DNA of 64,000 nt from an uncultured Roseicyclus sp. (GTDB lineage Bacteria; Pseudomonadota; Alphaproteobacteria; Rhodobacterales; Rhodobacteraceae): contig CANLLF010000002.1 in NCBI GenBank assembly GCA_947491935.1, positions 744,001 through 808,000 of the forward strand, in the 5' to 3' direction. The notes below the pieces were generated by a model, which saw nothing but the letters and a program-made list of their open reading frames with translations, ran no database searches and was not told the DNA's origin. The stretch's first letter is position 1. Each line of letters starts with the position of its first letter. Positions 25,006 through 34,013 of this stretch are shown here, one piece after another. A program made the translations under genes and the position numbers.

Positions 25006-25301
25006 TAATCTCGCGAGGCTTGTGTCGGCGATACAAGGTCCCGCTTATCTGGATCAAGGCTATTGACCCATTGCCAGCACCGATACTACCCTGCGACCAG
25101 ACGATACGCCAAGCAAGGAGGGCGAGCATGACAATGATCTATCTTGACCCATTCGGCGGCTCCTTTCCAAGGTTTGCCACCGCCTGACGCTTCGGGCGAA
25201 CACCGCCCATTTCAGTCAATTTGCATGCTACGGCCGCGACACGCGGCCCCGGCTCTTCTCCCTCTAATGTAGGGCGCGGATATTGGTCCGCGACGCATTC
25301 C

Positions 25302-27059
25302 ATGCCCCAGAATACGAACCGCGGTGCTTTCGCCCGCGTTCTTTCCTTCGCCGCGTCCAGGTGGGCGCGTCGTCCCGGTCGCCTCAGTGCCGTCGTGGTA
25401 CTTCAGGTTGTCTCCACGGGCGCAGATGTTTCGATCCCGATCCTCACCGGGCAGCTTGTCGCGTCGGTGGCCGAGAGCGGCTCACCCTGGGGAGCGTTTG
25501 TCGGTCTGCTGGCGCTCGGCGTGCTGTCCATCGGGACCAAGGTGGCGAGTTACTTCGCGATCATCGACCTTACAATCCCGACCATGAAGGAGGTGGAGGC
25601 CGAAGCCTTTGCCCGCGTTCAGCGCCTACCGGCGTCATGGCACGCGAACGCCTTCGCGGGGTCCACCGTGCGCAAGATCACGCGCGGGGCATGGGCGCTC
25701 GATGATATGGGCGATCTGTTAATGCTGGCCCTCGGGCCATCGGTGCTTGTGCTGATTGGCACGATTGCGACGCTCAGCGCCTTCCGGGTGGAGGTCGGCT
25801 TGGTCGCGCTCTTGGGCGCGGTTCTTTTCGTGACGGTCTCTCTCGTTCTCACGCTCAGGTGGGTCGCTCCGGCTGCGCGGCTGGCAAACGCGCAGGACAG
25901 CCGCGTTTCGGGCGCCTTGGCGGATGCGATAACGTCGAATGCCGTCGTGAAAGCGCATGCCGCGGAGGCGCGGGAGGATGCGCGCCTTGACAGGGTCCTG
26001 GACAAGTGGGCACACCGAAGCAGGCGGACATGGCGGCGGGGGACGTGGTCGGGGCTCGTGCAGGATACCTGCCTGTGGGTCCTGCGGGCACTTGTGCTTG
26101 GCGGCGCTCTTCTGGCTTTCGTTCGCGGTGCGGCAGGTGCGGGAGAGATCGCGTTCGCGGTCTCTGCCCTTGGCATGCTCGACGGATATCTGCGGCAGAT
26201 CGGCAACCACGTTCGCAACCTCCAGAAGGCCGTAAATGACGCCGAAGAGATGGTCGAGTTGATGGAGGATGGCGAGGAAACGGACGTGGCCCGCCCCCGG
26301 CGCGCAGCCTGCCGTCTCGCGCCGCAGCACTTTCTTTCGACCACGTGGGATATGGCTACGAAGGCGCACAGACGCCGCTCTTCACTGATCTGCATGTTGT
26401 CATCCCAGCGGGACAAAAGGTGGGTCTCGTGGGGCGGTCAGGGTCTGGCAAGACCACATTCGTCAAGCTTATCCAACGCCTGCATGAGGTGACCAGCGGG
26501 GCAATCACGCTGAATGGCGTCGACATCGCGTCTGTCCCGTTGGCAGAATTGCGGGCCAACGTCGCACTGGTGCCCCAAGAGCCGATCCTGTTCCACCGCT
26601 CCTTGGGCGAGAACATTGCCTATGCCAATCCGGAGGCGAGCATGCAGGACGTGCGCGCCGCAGCAGACAAGGCGGGCGCGGCGGCGTTCATCGACCTGTT
26701 GGAGAAAGGATATGGTACAGAGGTCGGAGAGCGCGGGGTCAAGCTTTCGGGTGGCGAGCGTCAACGGGTCGCTATTGCGCGGGCCTTCCTGTCGGACGCG
26801 CCCGTTCTGATCATGGACGAAGCGACCTCCTCCCTCGACAGCGAGGCCGAGGCGCGTGTTGCAGAGGCGGCTGAGCGGCTTATGGAAGGACGCACGACAC
26901 TTGTTATTGCGCATCGGCTGGCGACGGTTGAACGGATGGACCGGATCCTCGTCTTTGACCGGGGGGCGTATCGTCGAGGACGGCACGCCGACTAAGTTGA
27001 TGGCACGGCGGAACGGACTGTATCGCTCGCTGAGGGAGAAGCAGACGCTAGTGGCATAA
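25302..27059 (+). pseudogene. ABC exporter (fused TM-ATPase half-transporter) interrupted by three frameshifts
   Basis: The coding sequence is an MsbA-type half-transporter of about 580 residues split over three frames. The TM domain is intact from MPQNTNRGAFARVL to EEMVELMEDGEE in one frame. Within 26290-26330 the frame moves twice, each time by one base, near the run CCCCC (26294-26298) and near GCCGCAGC. The ATPase domain then reads on with Walker A GRSGSGKT, signature LSGGERQR, Walker B VLIMDEATSSLD and H-loop IAHRL. At a run of six G (26961-26966) one extra base shifts the frame again, and the expected end GRIVEDGTPTKL appears in the first frame to 27059. Every shift equals one added base, so homopolymer sequencing errors are as likely as true decay. 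Confidence 0.75.
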
Positions 27060-27290
27060 GAGCCGCCAGCTACGTGGATTGCGCCTGTCCCAAGGGGTCC
27101 GATGGATGTCTCGTATCTCGCTACAAGTCGACTGGATCGGTCGCGCAGATCGCGTGTGAAGCAGCGCGTCGCACTGCCGCATGTGAGCCTTGAGCCAGCC
27201 TTTGCAGATGCTGCGAACTGCACGAACGACAGCTTTAGGCACAACGTGGGGTTGCTAGGACCTTTTCGAACACTCTGCTATCAACGGACC

Positions 27291-27707
27291 ATGAAGGAAG
27301 CTGACTGCACACCAATCAGAAAACAGTATTACTCCCGCCAAGTCGGGACGGATCGGCACATTTGGGACGTGCACCGCCTCATGCGCGCATCGCGTGACCT
27401 CAAGGTAGAGATGGTTGCGGTCGCTGATGTTGCTGAAGCGAACGAGAATTGGTGGTACAACGGCGCTGAAGCCATGCCGACACCGCGGTCGATCGCACTT
27501 CACGTGAGCTTAATCAACAAGGTCGATCTTAGCCATCCGATCATTCTGAGCGCCGAGGGTCGTCTCATGGATGGTATGCATCGCGTTGTGAAGGCGATCG
27601 CGGAAGGGCGGACGCACATACCGGCGGTGCGCTTTATCAAAACACCCGCCCCCGACTTCGTGAACGTGCACCTCGATGATTTGCCATACCCAGATGAAGT
27701 AGTTTGA
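27291..27707 (+). CDS. Conserved ParB/sulfiredoxin-fold-like hypothetical protein
   Basis: A 138-residue protein of a type often annotated as ParB-like in marine bacteria. Motifs: RHIWDVHRLMRASRDL, then a DLSHPIILSAEGRLMDGMHR segment (the GRxMDGMHRV core recalls the ParB/Srx GxHR nucleotide-binding turn), and the acidic end VHLDDLPYP. It lacks the DNA-binding half of true ParB. The frame is open upstream to 27102 but the family start is at 27291. No operon partner; function unknown. Confidence 0.65.
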   Translation: MKEADCTPIRKQYYSRQVGTDRHIWDVHRLMRASRDLKVEMVAVADVAEANENWWYNGAEAMPTPRSIALHVSLINKVDLSHPIILSAEGRLMDGMHRVVKAIAEGRTHIPAVRFIKTPAPDFVNVHLDDLPYPDEVV

Positions 27708-27810
27708 TTTGACTTAGCTTTGGGAAATCGCCCCTAGAAACCGGCAGCAGGCCATGTTGCTTGCTTACTCAAGATGTGTAGGAATTGGCCGAGCAACTTA
27801 GAGAGGTCTG

Positions 27811-28032
27811 ATGTCTTCTCAGGACAAAGTGAAAGGTCAGTGCTCCAATTGCGGCTGGATGACGAGGCGAACATTCAAAAACATGGGCCGCAAGCCTTGC
27901 CCAAAATGCGGCGGTCAAGTTCTGTTCCACGAAGATGACAAAGAAGCTGCGCTGACTATCGCGATACTTTCGATTATTGGGATGGTCGTGATCGGAATCC
28001 TTTTTGTGTCTCTGGGGATGACAGAGTGGTAA
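27811..28032 (+). CDS. Zinc-ribbon membrane miniprotein
   Basis: A 73-residue protein. Residues 11-35 hold CSNCGW and CPKCGG, a four-cysteine rubredoxin-like zinc knuckle, and residues 48-70 (LTIAILSIIGMVVIGILFVS) form a single membrane helix. AGAGAGG lies upstream of the ATG. It is not in an obvious operon. The layout (cytoplasmic zinc ribbon, C-terminal anchor) recurs among uncharacterised bacterial small proteins; no function can be assigned. Confidence 0.65.
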   Translation: MSSQDKVKGQCSNCGWMTRRTFKNMGRKPCPKCGGQVLFHEDDKEAALTIAILSIIGMVVIGILFVSLGMTEW

Positions 28033-28530
28033 AGGCTTCAAGAACGATCATATCACATGATTGATCATGATGGAGGTTTTGTGCGCGGCTTCGTCGTAAC
28101 TCCAAGTTTTGATTTTTGCGGTTCCAGCGAATGTCGGGAATGACGGGCGCGCCGCGGCATGGCAACTCAAGCGCGAACGGCAGGTATGGGCCGCACATGC
28201 CATCTTCGGCCGTCGCACAAGGAGGCCCAGTGCTCGATATTGGGATGAGGGAATAGATGAGTGCCATACAAGCGATCACAATTGAGGCTTATGGCCCCAC
28301 TAGCCGACCCGTCGATCATTTGGGCGCCTTTCCATGGCAAGGGTGATCCCCCGAGGCGCACAAAGCTATCCTCTCGGCATTGTGACGGCGGGATCGCGCC
28401 GCGTCCGCGAACGACGATTTTGGAATCTGCGCTTGGGGCCCTATCTTTTGCCACAAAACGTGGACGTGAGTGAGCGGATGAATGCAGCCGTGGGCGAAGT
28501 GTGCGGTCTCAATTGACAGGAGGTTACAAA
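28033..28530. other. Gene-free stretch, 498 bp
   Basis: Contains repeat copy F (28130-28200). Short frames between 28167 and 28516 show no family similarity on either strand. The final bases form the AGGAGG ribosome binding site of the next gene. Confidence 0.45.
28130..28200 (+). repeat. Dispersed ~70-bp intergenic repeat, copy F
   Basis: Begins AATGTCGGGAATGACGGGCG, then CGCCGCGGCATGG, and ends GAACGGCAGGTATGGGCCGC. Aligns end to end with copy E (24935), especially the GCAGG(A/T)(T/A)TGGGCCGCA end. Confidence 0.5.
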
Positions 28531-29019
28531 ATGTCGACCGAGTTATTGCGACGACGACATCTTCTTGCCAGCTGCGGATCTGCGCTGGCAGTCAGTCTGT
28601 TGGCTCGGCCGCAGCCTGCAAGTGCTCAGGGCATCGCGGCCACGCCCACTATGCGTGGTGGTTCCAACAATTACTTGCCTGGCGCCCCGATTGTGGAGCG
28701 CATTGGCGGAGGAGGCTTCTGGATGACCGGCACCGTGCGCCGCGCCGGGGATGGGGCGCCCCTGGCCGGGCAACGGATCCAGATCTGGGCCCATACGACC
28801 GAAGGACACGAGCGCGACGCCCGCAGTCACGGCGCGACGCTGACCGATGACGACGGCGTCTTCTGGCTCGAAATGCCACAGATCGTGCCGGCTTTCGGGC
28901 AACCCCACGGCCATCTGGCCTATGACAGCGGAGAATTCGAGACCGTATTCTTGCGGCCGATCATGCCCAACGTATCCGATACAAGCCTGGAAGCGCACTT
29001 CGTGTTGCAGCCGGCCTGA
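28531..29019 (+). CDS. Tat-exported protein with intradiol-dioxygenase/prealbumin-like fold
   Basis: A 162-residue protein preceded by a consensus AGGAGG. Residues 1-34 form a twin-arginine-type signal (LLRRRHLLASCGSALAVSLL, cleavage near ASAQG). The mature part is a short beta-sandwich with ERIGGGGFWMTGTVRRAGDG, GQRIQIWAHTTEGH and LTDDDGVFWLEMPQIVPAFG, which resembles the intradiol ring-cleavage dioxygenase core, although the Tyr-Tyr-His-His iron set is not evident. It is 7 bases ahead of the ferric-reductase-like gene, and the pair is likely one operon. Function unknown; secretion folded by Tat implies a cofactor or rapid folding. Confidence 0.65.
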   Translation: MSTELLRRRHLLASCGSALAVSLLARPQPASAQGIAATPTMRGGSNNYLPGAPIVERIGGGGFWMTGTVRRAGDGAPLAGQRIQIWAHTTEGHERDARSHGATLTDDDGVFWLEMPQIVPAFGQPHGHLAYDSGEFETVFLRPIMPNVSDTSLEAHFVLQPA

Positions 29020-29026
29020 CGCCGCC

Positions 29027-29623
29027 ATGGGGCGGGCCTTGATCTGGATCGTTCCGTTTGGGGTTGTCGCGGCATCTATTGGCGCGGCGGCGATGAGTCC
29101 GCTGCTGGCTTGGCGAGATCCGATCTACATCGCGGCGGGGTTTGCGGGAATTCTGGGGCTGGCGCTGATGTTGTTCCAGCCACTGCTGGCTGCGGGGTGG
29201 TTTCCCGGGCTGCAACTCTACCGTAGCCGCCGGGTGCATCGCTGGGTTGGGGCCGGGCTTGTGACGGCGATTGCGGTTCATGTGGTGGGGTTGTGGATCA
29301 CGAGCCCGCCTGATGTGATCGATGCTTTGACATTCACATCGCCGACACCGTTTTCGAACTGGGGCGTTGTGGCGATGTGGGCGATCTTCGTGGCCGCGGC
29401 CATGGCCGTGCTGCGCCGCCGCTTGCGGCTTCAGACGTGGCGGATCGGGCATTCAGCGGCGGTTGCGACCGCGGTGCTGGGTACAATCGTTCATTCCATC
29501 CTGATTCAGGGGACGATGGAACCGATCACCAAGGCCGTGCTGTGCGGCTTGGTCGGGTTGGCCGCGCTTGGGGCGATTGTGCGGCTCCGCCCGTGGGCGA
29601 AGGTGCGATCCCTGCGCAGTTGA
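29027..29623 (+). CDS. Ferric-reductase-like transmembrane protein
   Basis: A 198-residue membrane protein with five to six helices and four histidines in the usual paired positions for two haems: RRVHRWVG, AIAVHVVGLW, WRIGHSAAVA and GTIVHSILIQ. This fits the ferric reductase-like transmembrane domain (also in YedZ/MsrQ). The frame is open further upstream but that part overlaps the preceding gene in a different frame. No flavin domain is attached, so electrons must come from a partner. With the exported Tat protein at 28531 it may form a YedYZ-like redox pair, though no molybdopterin protein is present. Confidence 0.78.
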   Translation: MGRALIWIVPFGVVAASIGAAAMSPLLAWRDPIYIAAGFAGILGLALMLFQPLLAAGWFPGLQLYRSRRVHRWVGAGLVTAIAVHVVGLWITSPPDVIDALTFTSPTPFSNWGVVAMWAIFVAAAMAVLRRRLRLQTWRIGHSAAVATAVLGTIVHSILIQGTMEPITKAVLCGLVGLAALGAIVRLRPWAKVRSLRS

Positions 29624-29720
29624 GGGCCTTGCGTGTTCCGCAGGGCCTGGTCCGAAAGAGGGCCCGCGCCGACGGCGCGGCCGTTGGCCCATTGGTTTCG
29701 TTCTCACCAGATCCGCCCGG

Positions 29721-30587
29721 CTAGATGTTTTCCAATCGCCTTTGAAGGATAGCAAGGTAGGCCTGCGCGGGTCGGGTCAGGGGGGCACTGGCTTTCCTGA
29801 GGGCGCAGCACTGGATCGTGCCAAGATCAAACGGCAATCGTCGGGCCGCGTCGCTTATCCCGTGTGTATCGGCGATGATCTCGGGAAAAATCGCGACACC
29901 GCCGGAGGCCCGAAGGCGCTCAACGACTTGGGCAGCGGGCATTGACGAAGTAGACGGAAACTGCAGCCGTTTGCGGCGCAGGATGTGGCTGATGGCGATG
30001 CGTGATCCGGTGCCCTCAGCCGGAAGAATAACGCGGAGATCCGCAAAGTCCCAAATACCAGCGGGATGCGCTGCCTCGGTTATTCCGACCCAGGCGGCAA
30101 TGCGGCATTCACCTGCGTGAACAACTTCGACCGCGTCATCCGTGACCGGATTGGTCAAGATGGCAAGATGCACCCGCCGGTCCCGAAGGCTTTCGACCGT
30201 ATCGTCATATGTGATTTCGACTGAAACTCCCGGAAAACGCTGTTCCATCTCCGCCAGCGTGCTAAACATCATGCCAGAGGCAACGTCCGAGCTAATGCTG
30301 ATGCGCAGCTCCCCCGTCTCGCCGTCGCGCAGAGTGCCAAGCTGCAGCTGCAACTCACCAAACTCGACGAGGTGGCGATCAATCACATCAAGAAGCAGCT
30401 CACCTGCATCGGACAATGTCACGCCGCTTGGCACGCGTTCGAATACCTTGAATGAAAGCTCATCCTCGAAGGCCTGAATGGATCTGTTCAGGGCGGACGG
30501 CGAAACAGCCAGCTCCATGGCCGCCCTGCGGATCGAACCCGTCCGATGGATCAGCCGGATTGCGCGGTAGATCTTCAGGTGCTTCAT
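29721..30587 (-). CDS. LysR-family transcriptional regulator
   Basis: A 288-residue LysR-type regulator. The N-terminal HTH is GSIRRAAMELAVSPSALNRS with a linker helix, then a two-lobed ligand-binding domain (LRISISSDVASG, LAILTNPVTDDAVEVV). Two adjacent ATGs exist (30590 and 30587); GGGAGG spacing favours 30587. The gene diverges from urtA with 127 bp between starts, and an operator-like T-N11-A palindrome (30605-30619) lies in the gap. It is the candidate activator of urea or nitrogen transport, though nitrogen-limitation control by NtrC cannot be excluded. Confidence 0.87.
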   Translation of the reverse strand: MKHLKIYRAIRLIHRTGSIRRAAMELAVSPSALNRSIQAFEDELSFKVFERVPSGVTLSDAGELLLDVIDRHLVEFGELQLQLGTLRDGETGELRISISSDVASGMMFSTLAEMEQRFPGVSVEITYDDTVESLRDRRVHLAILTNPVTDDAVEVVHAGECRIAAWVGITEAAHPAGIWDFADLRVILPAEGTGSRIAISHILRRKRLQFPSTSSMPAAQVVERLRASGGVAIFPEIIADTHGISDAARRLPFDLGTIQCCALRKASAPLTRPAQAYLAILQRRLENI

Positions 30588-30604
30588 CATCCCTCCCGGA
30601 AGTG

Positions 30605-30619
30605 GTGCAAAAAATGCAC
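30605..30619. promoter_or_regulatory. Candidate LysR operator
   Basis: GTGCA-AAAAA-TGCAC is a perfect inverted repeat containing T-N11-A, the LysR recognition pattern. It lies 18 bp from the LysR start and about 95 bp upstream of urtA. Confidence 0.5.
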
Positions 30620-30714
30620 AGCACCAGCGCAAAGATAGCGGCAGACAACATCACGTCAATCTGTGTTCCTTATGCTGCACGCGCAAAATGACCTGATACG
30701 CCTGAGGGGGCCAA

Positions 30715-31980
30715 ATGAAAAAACTGCTACTTACCAGCGCATTGGCGTTGGCGTCCGCGAATGCTGCATTTGCAGAAATCCGAGTCGGGATACTCCACTC
30801 GCTGACTGGAACGATGGCTATTTCCGAAACCACTCTTCGGGATGTAATGTTGATGCTGATCGAACAGCAGAACGCAGCAGGTGGTCTACTGGGCGAAGAA
30901 ATCGTGCCCATTGTCGTGGACCCGGCCTCGGACTGGCCGCTTTTCGCAGAGCGTGCCCGCGAGCTTTTGACCGTACACGAAGTCGATGTGATTTTCGGCG
31001 CGTGGACGTCCGTGTCGCGCAAGTCCGTTCTGCCCGTCATCGAAGAACTGAACGGGCTGATGTTCTACCCTGTCCAGTACGAGGGGGAGGAAAGCTCGCG
31101 CAACGTGTTCTACACTGGCGCGGCGCCGAACCAGCAGGCGATCCCTGCGGTCGACTATTTCCTGGAAGAGCTAGGCGTAGAGACGTTCGCCCTTCTCGGG
31201 ACCGACTATGTCTATCCGCGGACCACGAACCGCATCCTAGAGCAATACCTACTCGACGCGGGCATCCCGCAGGAAAACATCTTCGTCAACTACACGCCAT
31301 TCGGCCATTCCGATTGGTCGTCGATCGTCGCGGACGTGCAGGCGCTCGGTGAGGGCGGACAACAGGTCGGCGTGATCTCGACCATCAACGGAGACGCCAA
31401 CATCGGCTTCTACAACGAATTGGCCGCGGCGGGCATCGAGGCCGATGATATCCCCGTGGTCGCCTTCTCGGTGGGTGAAGAGGAGTTGGCCGGGCTCGAT
31501 ACCGGGCCGCTGGTAGGTCATTTGGCTGCCTGGAACTACTTCCAATCAGCCGATACGCCGGAAAACGAGGAATTCATCGCCGCGTGGCATGAGTTCATCG
31601 GTGACGAGAACCGTCCGACGAACGACCCGATGGAGGCCCATTACATCGGCTTCAACATGTGGGTGCAGGCGGTGGAGGCCGCGGGCACAACGGATGTCGA
31701 TGCGGTGCGCGATGAAATGTACGGCCTGGAGGTGGCGAACCTCACGGGTGGCACGGCAATCATGTTGCCCAACCACCACCTCGCCAAGCCCGTTCTGATC
31801 GGCGAGATCGAGGCGGACGGTCAATTCTCCATCATCAGCCAAACGGATCCGGTGCCGGGCGATGCCTGGACCGATTTTCTTCCGGAATCCGCGATTCTGG
31901 TGTCCGATTGGCCCGGTCTGGACTGCGGGATGTACAACACCGAGAGCGAGACCTGCGTTCAGATCGAGTCGAACTACTGA
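30715..31980 (+). CDS. urtA: Urea ABC transporter substrate-binding protein
   Basis: A 421-residue periplasmic protein with signal peptide (KKLLLTSALALASANAAFA). UrtA-diagnostic stretches are IRVGILHSLTGTMAISETTL, FGAWTSVSRKSVLPVIEELN, GLMFYPVQYEGEESSRNVFY and NYTPFGHSDWSSIVADVQ. Such proteins bind urea (or short amides) with high affinity. A GAGGGGG ribosome binding site precedes the ATG. First gene of urtABCDE; no urease genes are in the window. Confidence 0.95.
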   Translation: MKKLLLTSALALASANAAFAEIRVGILHSLTGTMAISETTLRDVMLMLIEQQNAAGGLLGEEIVPIVVDPASDWPLFAERARELLTVHEVDVIFGAWTSVSRKSVLPVIEELNGLMFYPVQYEGEESSRNVFYTGAAPNQQAIPAVDYFLEELGVETFALLGTDYVYPRTTNRILEQYLLDAGIPQENIFVNYTPFGHSDWSSIVADVQALGEGGQQVGVISTINGDANIGFYNELAAAGIEADDIPVVAFSVGEEELAGLDTGPLVGHLAAWNYFQSADTPENEEFIAAWHEFIGDENRPTNDPMEAHYIGFNMWVQAVEAAGTTDVDAVRDEMYGLEVANLTGGTAIMLPNHHLAKPVLIGEIEADGQFSIISQTDPVPGDAWTDFLPESAILVSDWPGLDCGMYNTESETCVQIESNY

Positions 31981-32048
31981 TCGCTTTGCGGCGGGCTGTG
32001 CGAAACGCACGGCCCGCCATGACGATCCTCCGAGCAGGTAGACTGCAT

Positions 32049-34010
32049 ATGCACCTTCTCCGTCGTATCGCCATATCGCTGGCGATTTCTGTGTTTCTGA
32101 TGCCCTCCGCCCGCGCGCAGGAGGCATCGCTACAGGATATTCTACAAACCCACATCGAAGAGATCGCCGACCCGTCGCGCCGTACGGTGGGCGAAACGCT
32201 GGATGCGTTGGTGGCCACCGGTCACCCGGACCTGCCCGAATTTCTGACCCGCTGGCAATCGCGTGAGGCCTGGCAGCGCGATGCGGATGGGCTGTTTGTC
32301 TATGTCGAGGACGAGGATGCCGATCCCTTGGTCCTGCTTGATATCTCGACCGGTGAAACCGTAGGCGAGGCTGGATCGCGCGAGGTGACGCAGTTGCGCC
32401 CCAATGGTGGCGTGCGGCGGGTGATCGGCGGGGCGTTGGTGCAGTTTCAGCTTGGTGCCGAAGACCCTGCGGCGCGGCTGGACGCGCTGGAGGCCATCGG
32501 GGACGACCCCGACGAAAGCCACCTGCCCCTGATCGAGGCGCGGCTGGAGGTGGAGGAAGACGCCGCCATTCATGCGCGGCTGGACGTGCTGCTGCCTACG
32601 CTTCTGATTGCCTTTGCGGAAGACGATGCGGATCGGGTTGCCGCCATCCAGACGTTGGACGGCAATGTGAGCCTTGATGCGCGGTCTACGCTGAACCGCG
32701 TGCTGACTACCAGCCGCTTCGTGGACGCCGAGTTGCCCGCCGACATCAATATCGCCGCCATCCTGACACCCGGAACAGGCGCCCTTCCCCGAGATGAGGC
32801 CTACGCGATGCTAGTCAGCGCCGAGCTTGCACCGGCGCGGATCAGCCGAGAGGATCAACGCGCCGTTTTGGCCGCAAATATCGTGGAGGGCCGGGTGGGC
32901 GGCGTGCCGGTTGCGACCCTGAACACAGAAGCCGCGCGTGACAGAGCCTATGCGGCATTGGTGGCCGAGGGGTTGACCGAGCCGATCCCGACTGAGCAGG
33001 ACGTGAACGCGGCTCTGAACGCGCATGTCTTCTTTGACGCCTATTCCGAACCCTCCGCCATCGTCACCGAAGCGGCGCGCGCAACGCTCGACAATATCGA
33101 GACACGGGTTGGTGCGTATCGGTTCTTCGACTTGTCGCTAGACGGGATTTCTCTGGCCTCGATCTACTTCCTCGCCGCCATCGGCCTGGCCATCACCTTT
33201 GGCGTGATGGGTGTGATCAATATGGCCCATGGCGAGTTCATCATGATCGGCGCCTATACCGGCTACGTCGTGCAGACGCTGATCGCGGACTATACGCTGT
33301 CAATCGCCGTGGCCCTGCCGCTGGCGTTTCTGGTGACCTTCGCGTTGGGGGTCCTGATGGAACGCTCTGTCATCCGCTGGCTCTACCACCGCCCGCTGGA
33401 GACGCTCTTGGCGACCTTCGGCATCTCCATCGCCCTGCAACAGATCGTCCGCCAGATCTTCGGCACCCAGGCTCGCCCCTTCACGCCGCCCGATTGGTTG
33501 GCGGGATCGGTGACGATCAACGATGTGATTTCTATCAGTTCCATCCGTATTGCCATCTTCCTTTTGGGCGTCATCTTTTTCATCGCATTGTGGCTGATCC
33601 TGAATCGGACCCGCCTTGGTTTGGAAGTGCGCGCGGTTACTCAGAACCCCGCAATGGCGGCATCGATGGGGATCAACCCCGACCGGATCAACATGCTGAC
33701 CTTCGGCCTTGGCTCGGGCATCGCAGGGATCGCAGGAGTGGCGATCGGTCTGTTCGCGCAAGTCGTGCCGGATATGGGCTCAAACTACATCGTGCAGAGC
33801 TTCATGACCGTGGTCGTGGGCGGCGTCGGCAACGTCTTCGGGACGCTTGTGGGCGCCTCGATGATCGGGGGGCTGCAAAAGTCAATCGAATGGTTCAATC
33901 CCACCAATACGCTGGCCGCACAGACCTACATGATCCTTTTCGTCATACTCTTCATCCAGTTCCGGCCCCGCGGCATCATCGCCCTCAGGGGCCGAGCGGC
34001 GGGGGATTAA
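32049..34010 (+). CDS. urtB: Urea ABC transporter permease UrtB with extended N-terminal domain
   Basis: A 653-residue protein. Residues 1-23 are a signal segment, followed by a soluble region of about 340 residues rich in short helices. The LivH-like membrane domain follows (LASIYFLAAIGLAITFGVMG, NMAHGEFIMIGAYTGYVVQT, IALQQIVRQIFGTQ, GSGIAGIAGVAIGLFAQVVP). The periplasmic extension is normal for UrtB and distinguishes it from LivH. An upstream ATG at 32019 is possible; 32049 has the signal sequence. Confidence 0.93.
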   Translation: MHLLRRIAISLAISVFLMPSARAQEASLQDILQTHIEEIADPSRRTVGETLDALVATGHPDLPEFLTRWQSREAWQRDADGLFVYVEDEDADPLVLLDISTGETVGEAGSREVTQLRPNGGVRRVIGGALVQFQLGAEDPAARLDALEAIGDDPDESHLPLIEARLEVEEDAAIHARLDVLLPTLLIAFAEDDADRVAAIQTLDGNVSLDARSTLNRVLTTSRFVDAELPADINIAAILTPGTGALPRDEAYAMLVSAELAPARISREDQRAVLAANIVEGRVGGVPVATLNTEAARDRAYAALVAEGLTEPIPTEQDVNAALNAHVFFDAYSEPSAIVTEAARATLDNIETRVGAYRFFDLSLDGISLASIYFLAAIGLAITFGVMGVINMAHGEFIMIGAYTGYVVQTLIADYTLSIAVALPLAFLVTFALGVLMERSVIRWLYHRPLETLLATFGISIALQQIVRQIFGTQARPFTPPDWLAGSVTINDVISISSIRIAIFLLGVIFFIALWLILNRTRLGLEVRAVTQNPAMAASMGINPDRINMLTFGLGSGIAGIAGVAIGLFAQVVPDMGSNYIVQSFMTVVVGGVGNVFGTLVGASMIGGLQKSIEWFNPTNTLAAQTYMILFVILFIQFRPRGIIALRGRAAGD

Positions 34011-34013
34011 GCG

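Noticed and set aside
28167-28516. Overlapping short frames upstream of the Tat protein gene
   Set aside because: No conserved motif, no Shine-Dalgarno and mutual overlap on both strands.
29664-29680. CCGCGCC-GAC-GGCGCGG hairpin after the ferric-reductase-like gene
   Set aside because: Stem of seven pairs but no T-run on either strand; may be chance in GC-rich DNA.
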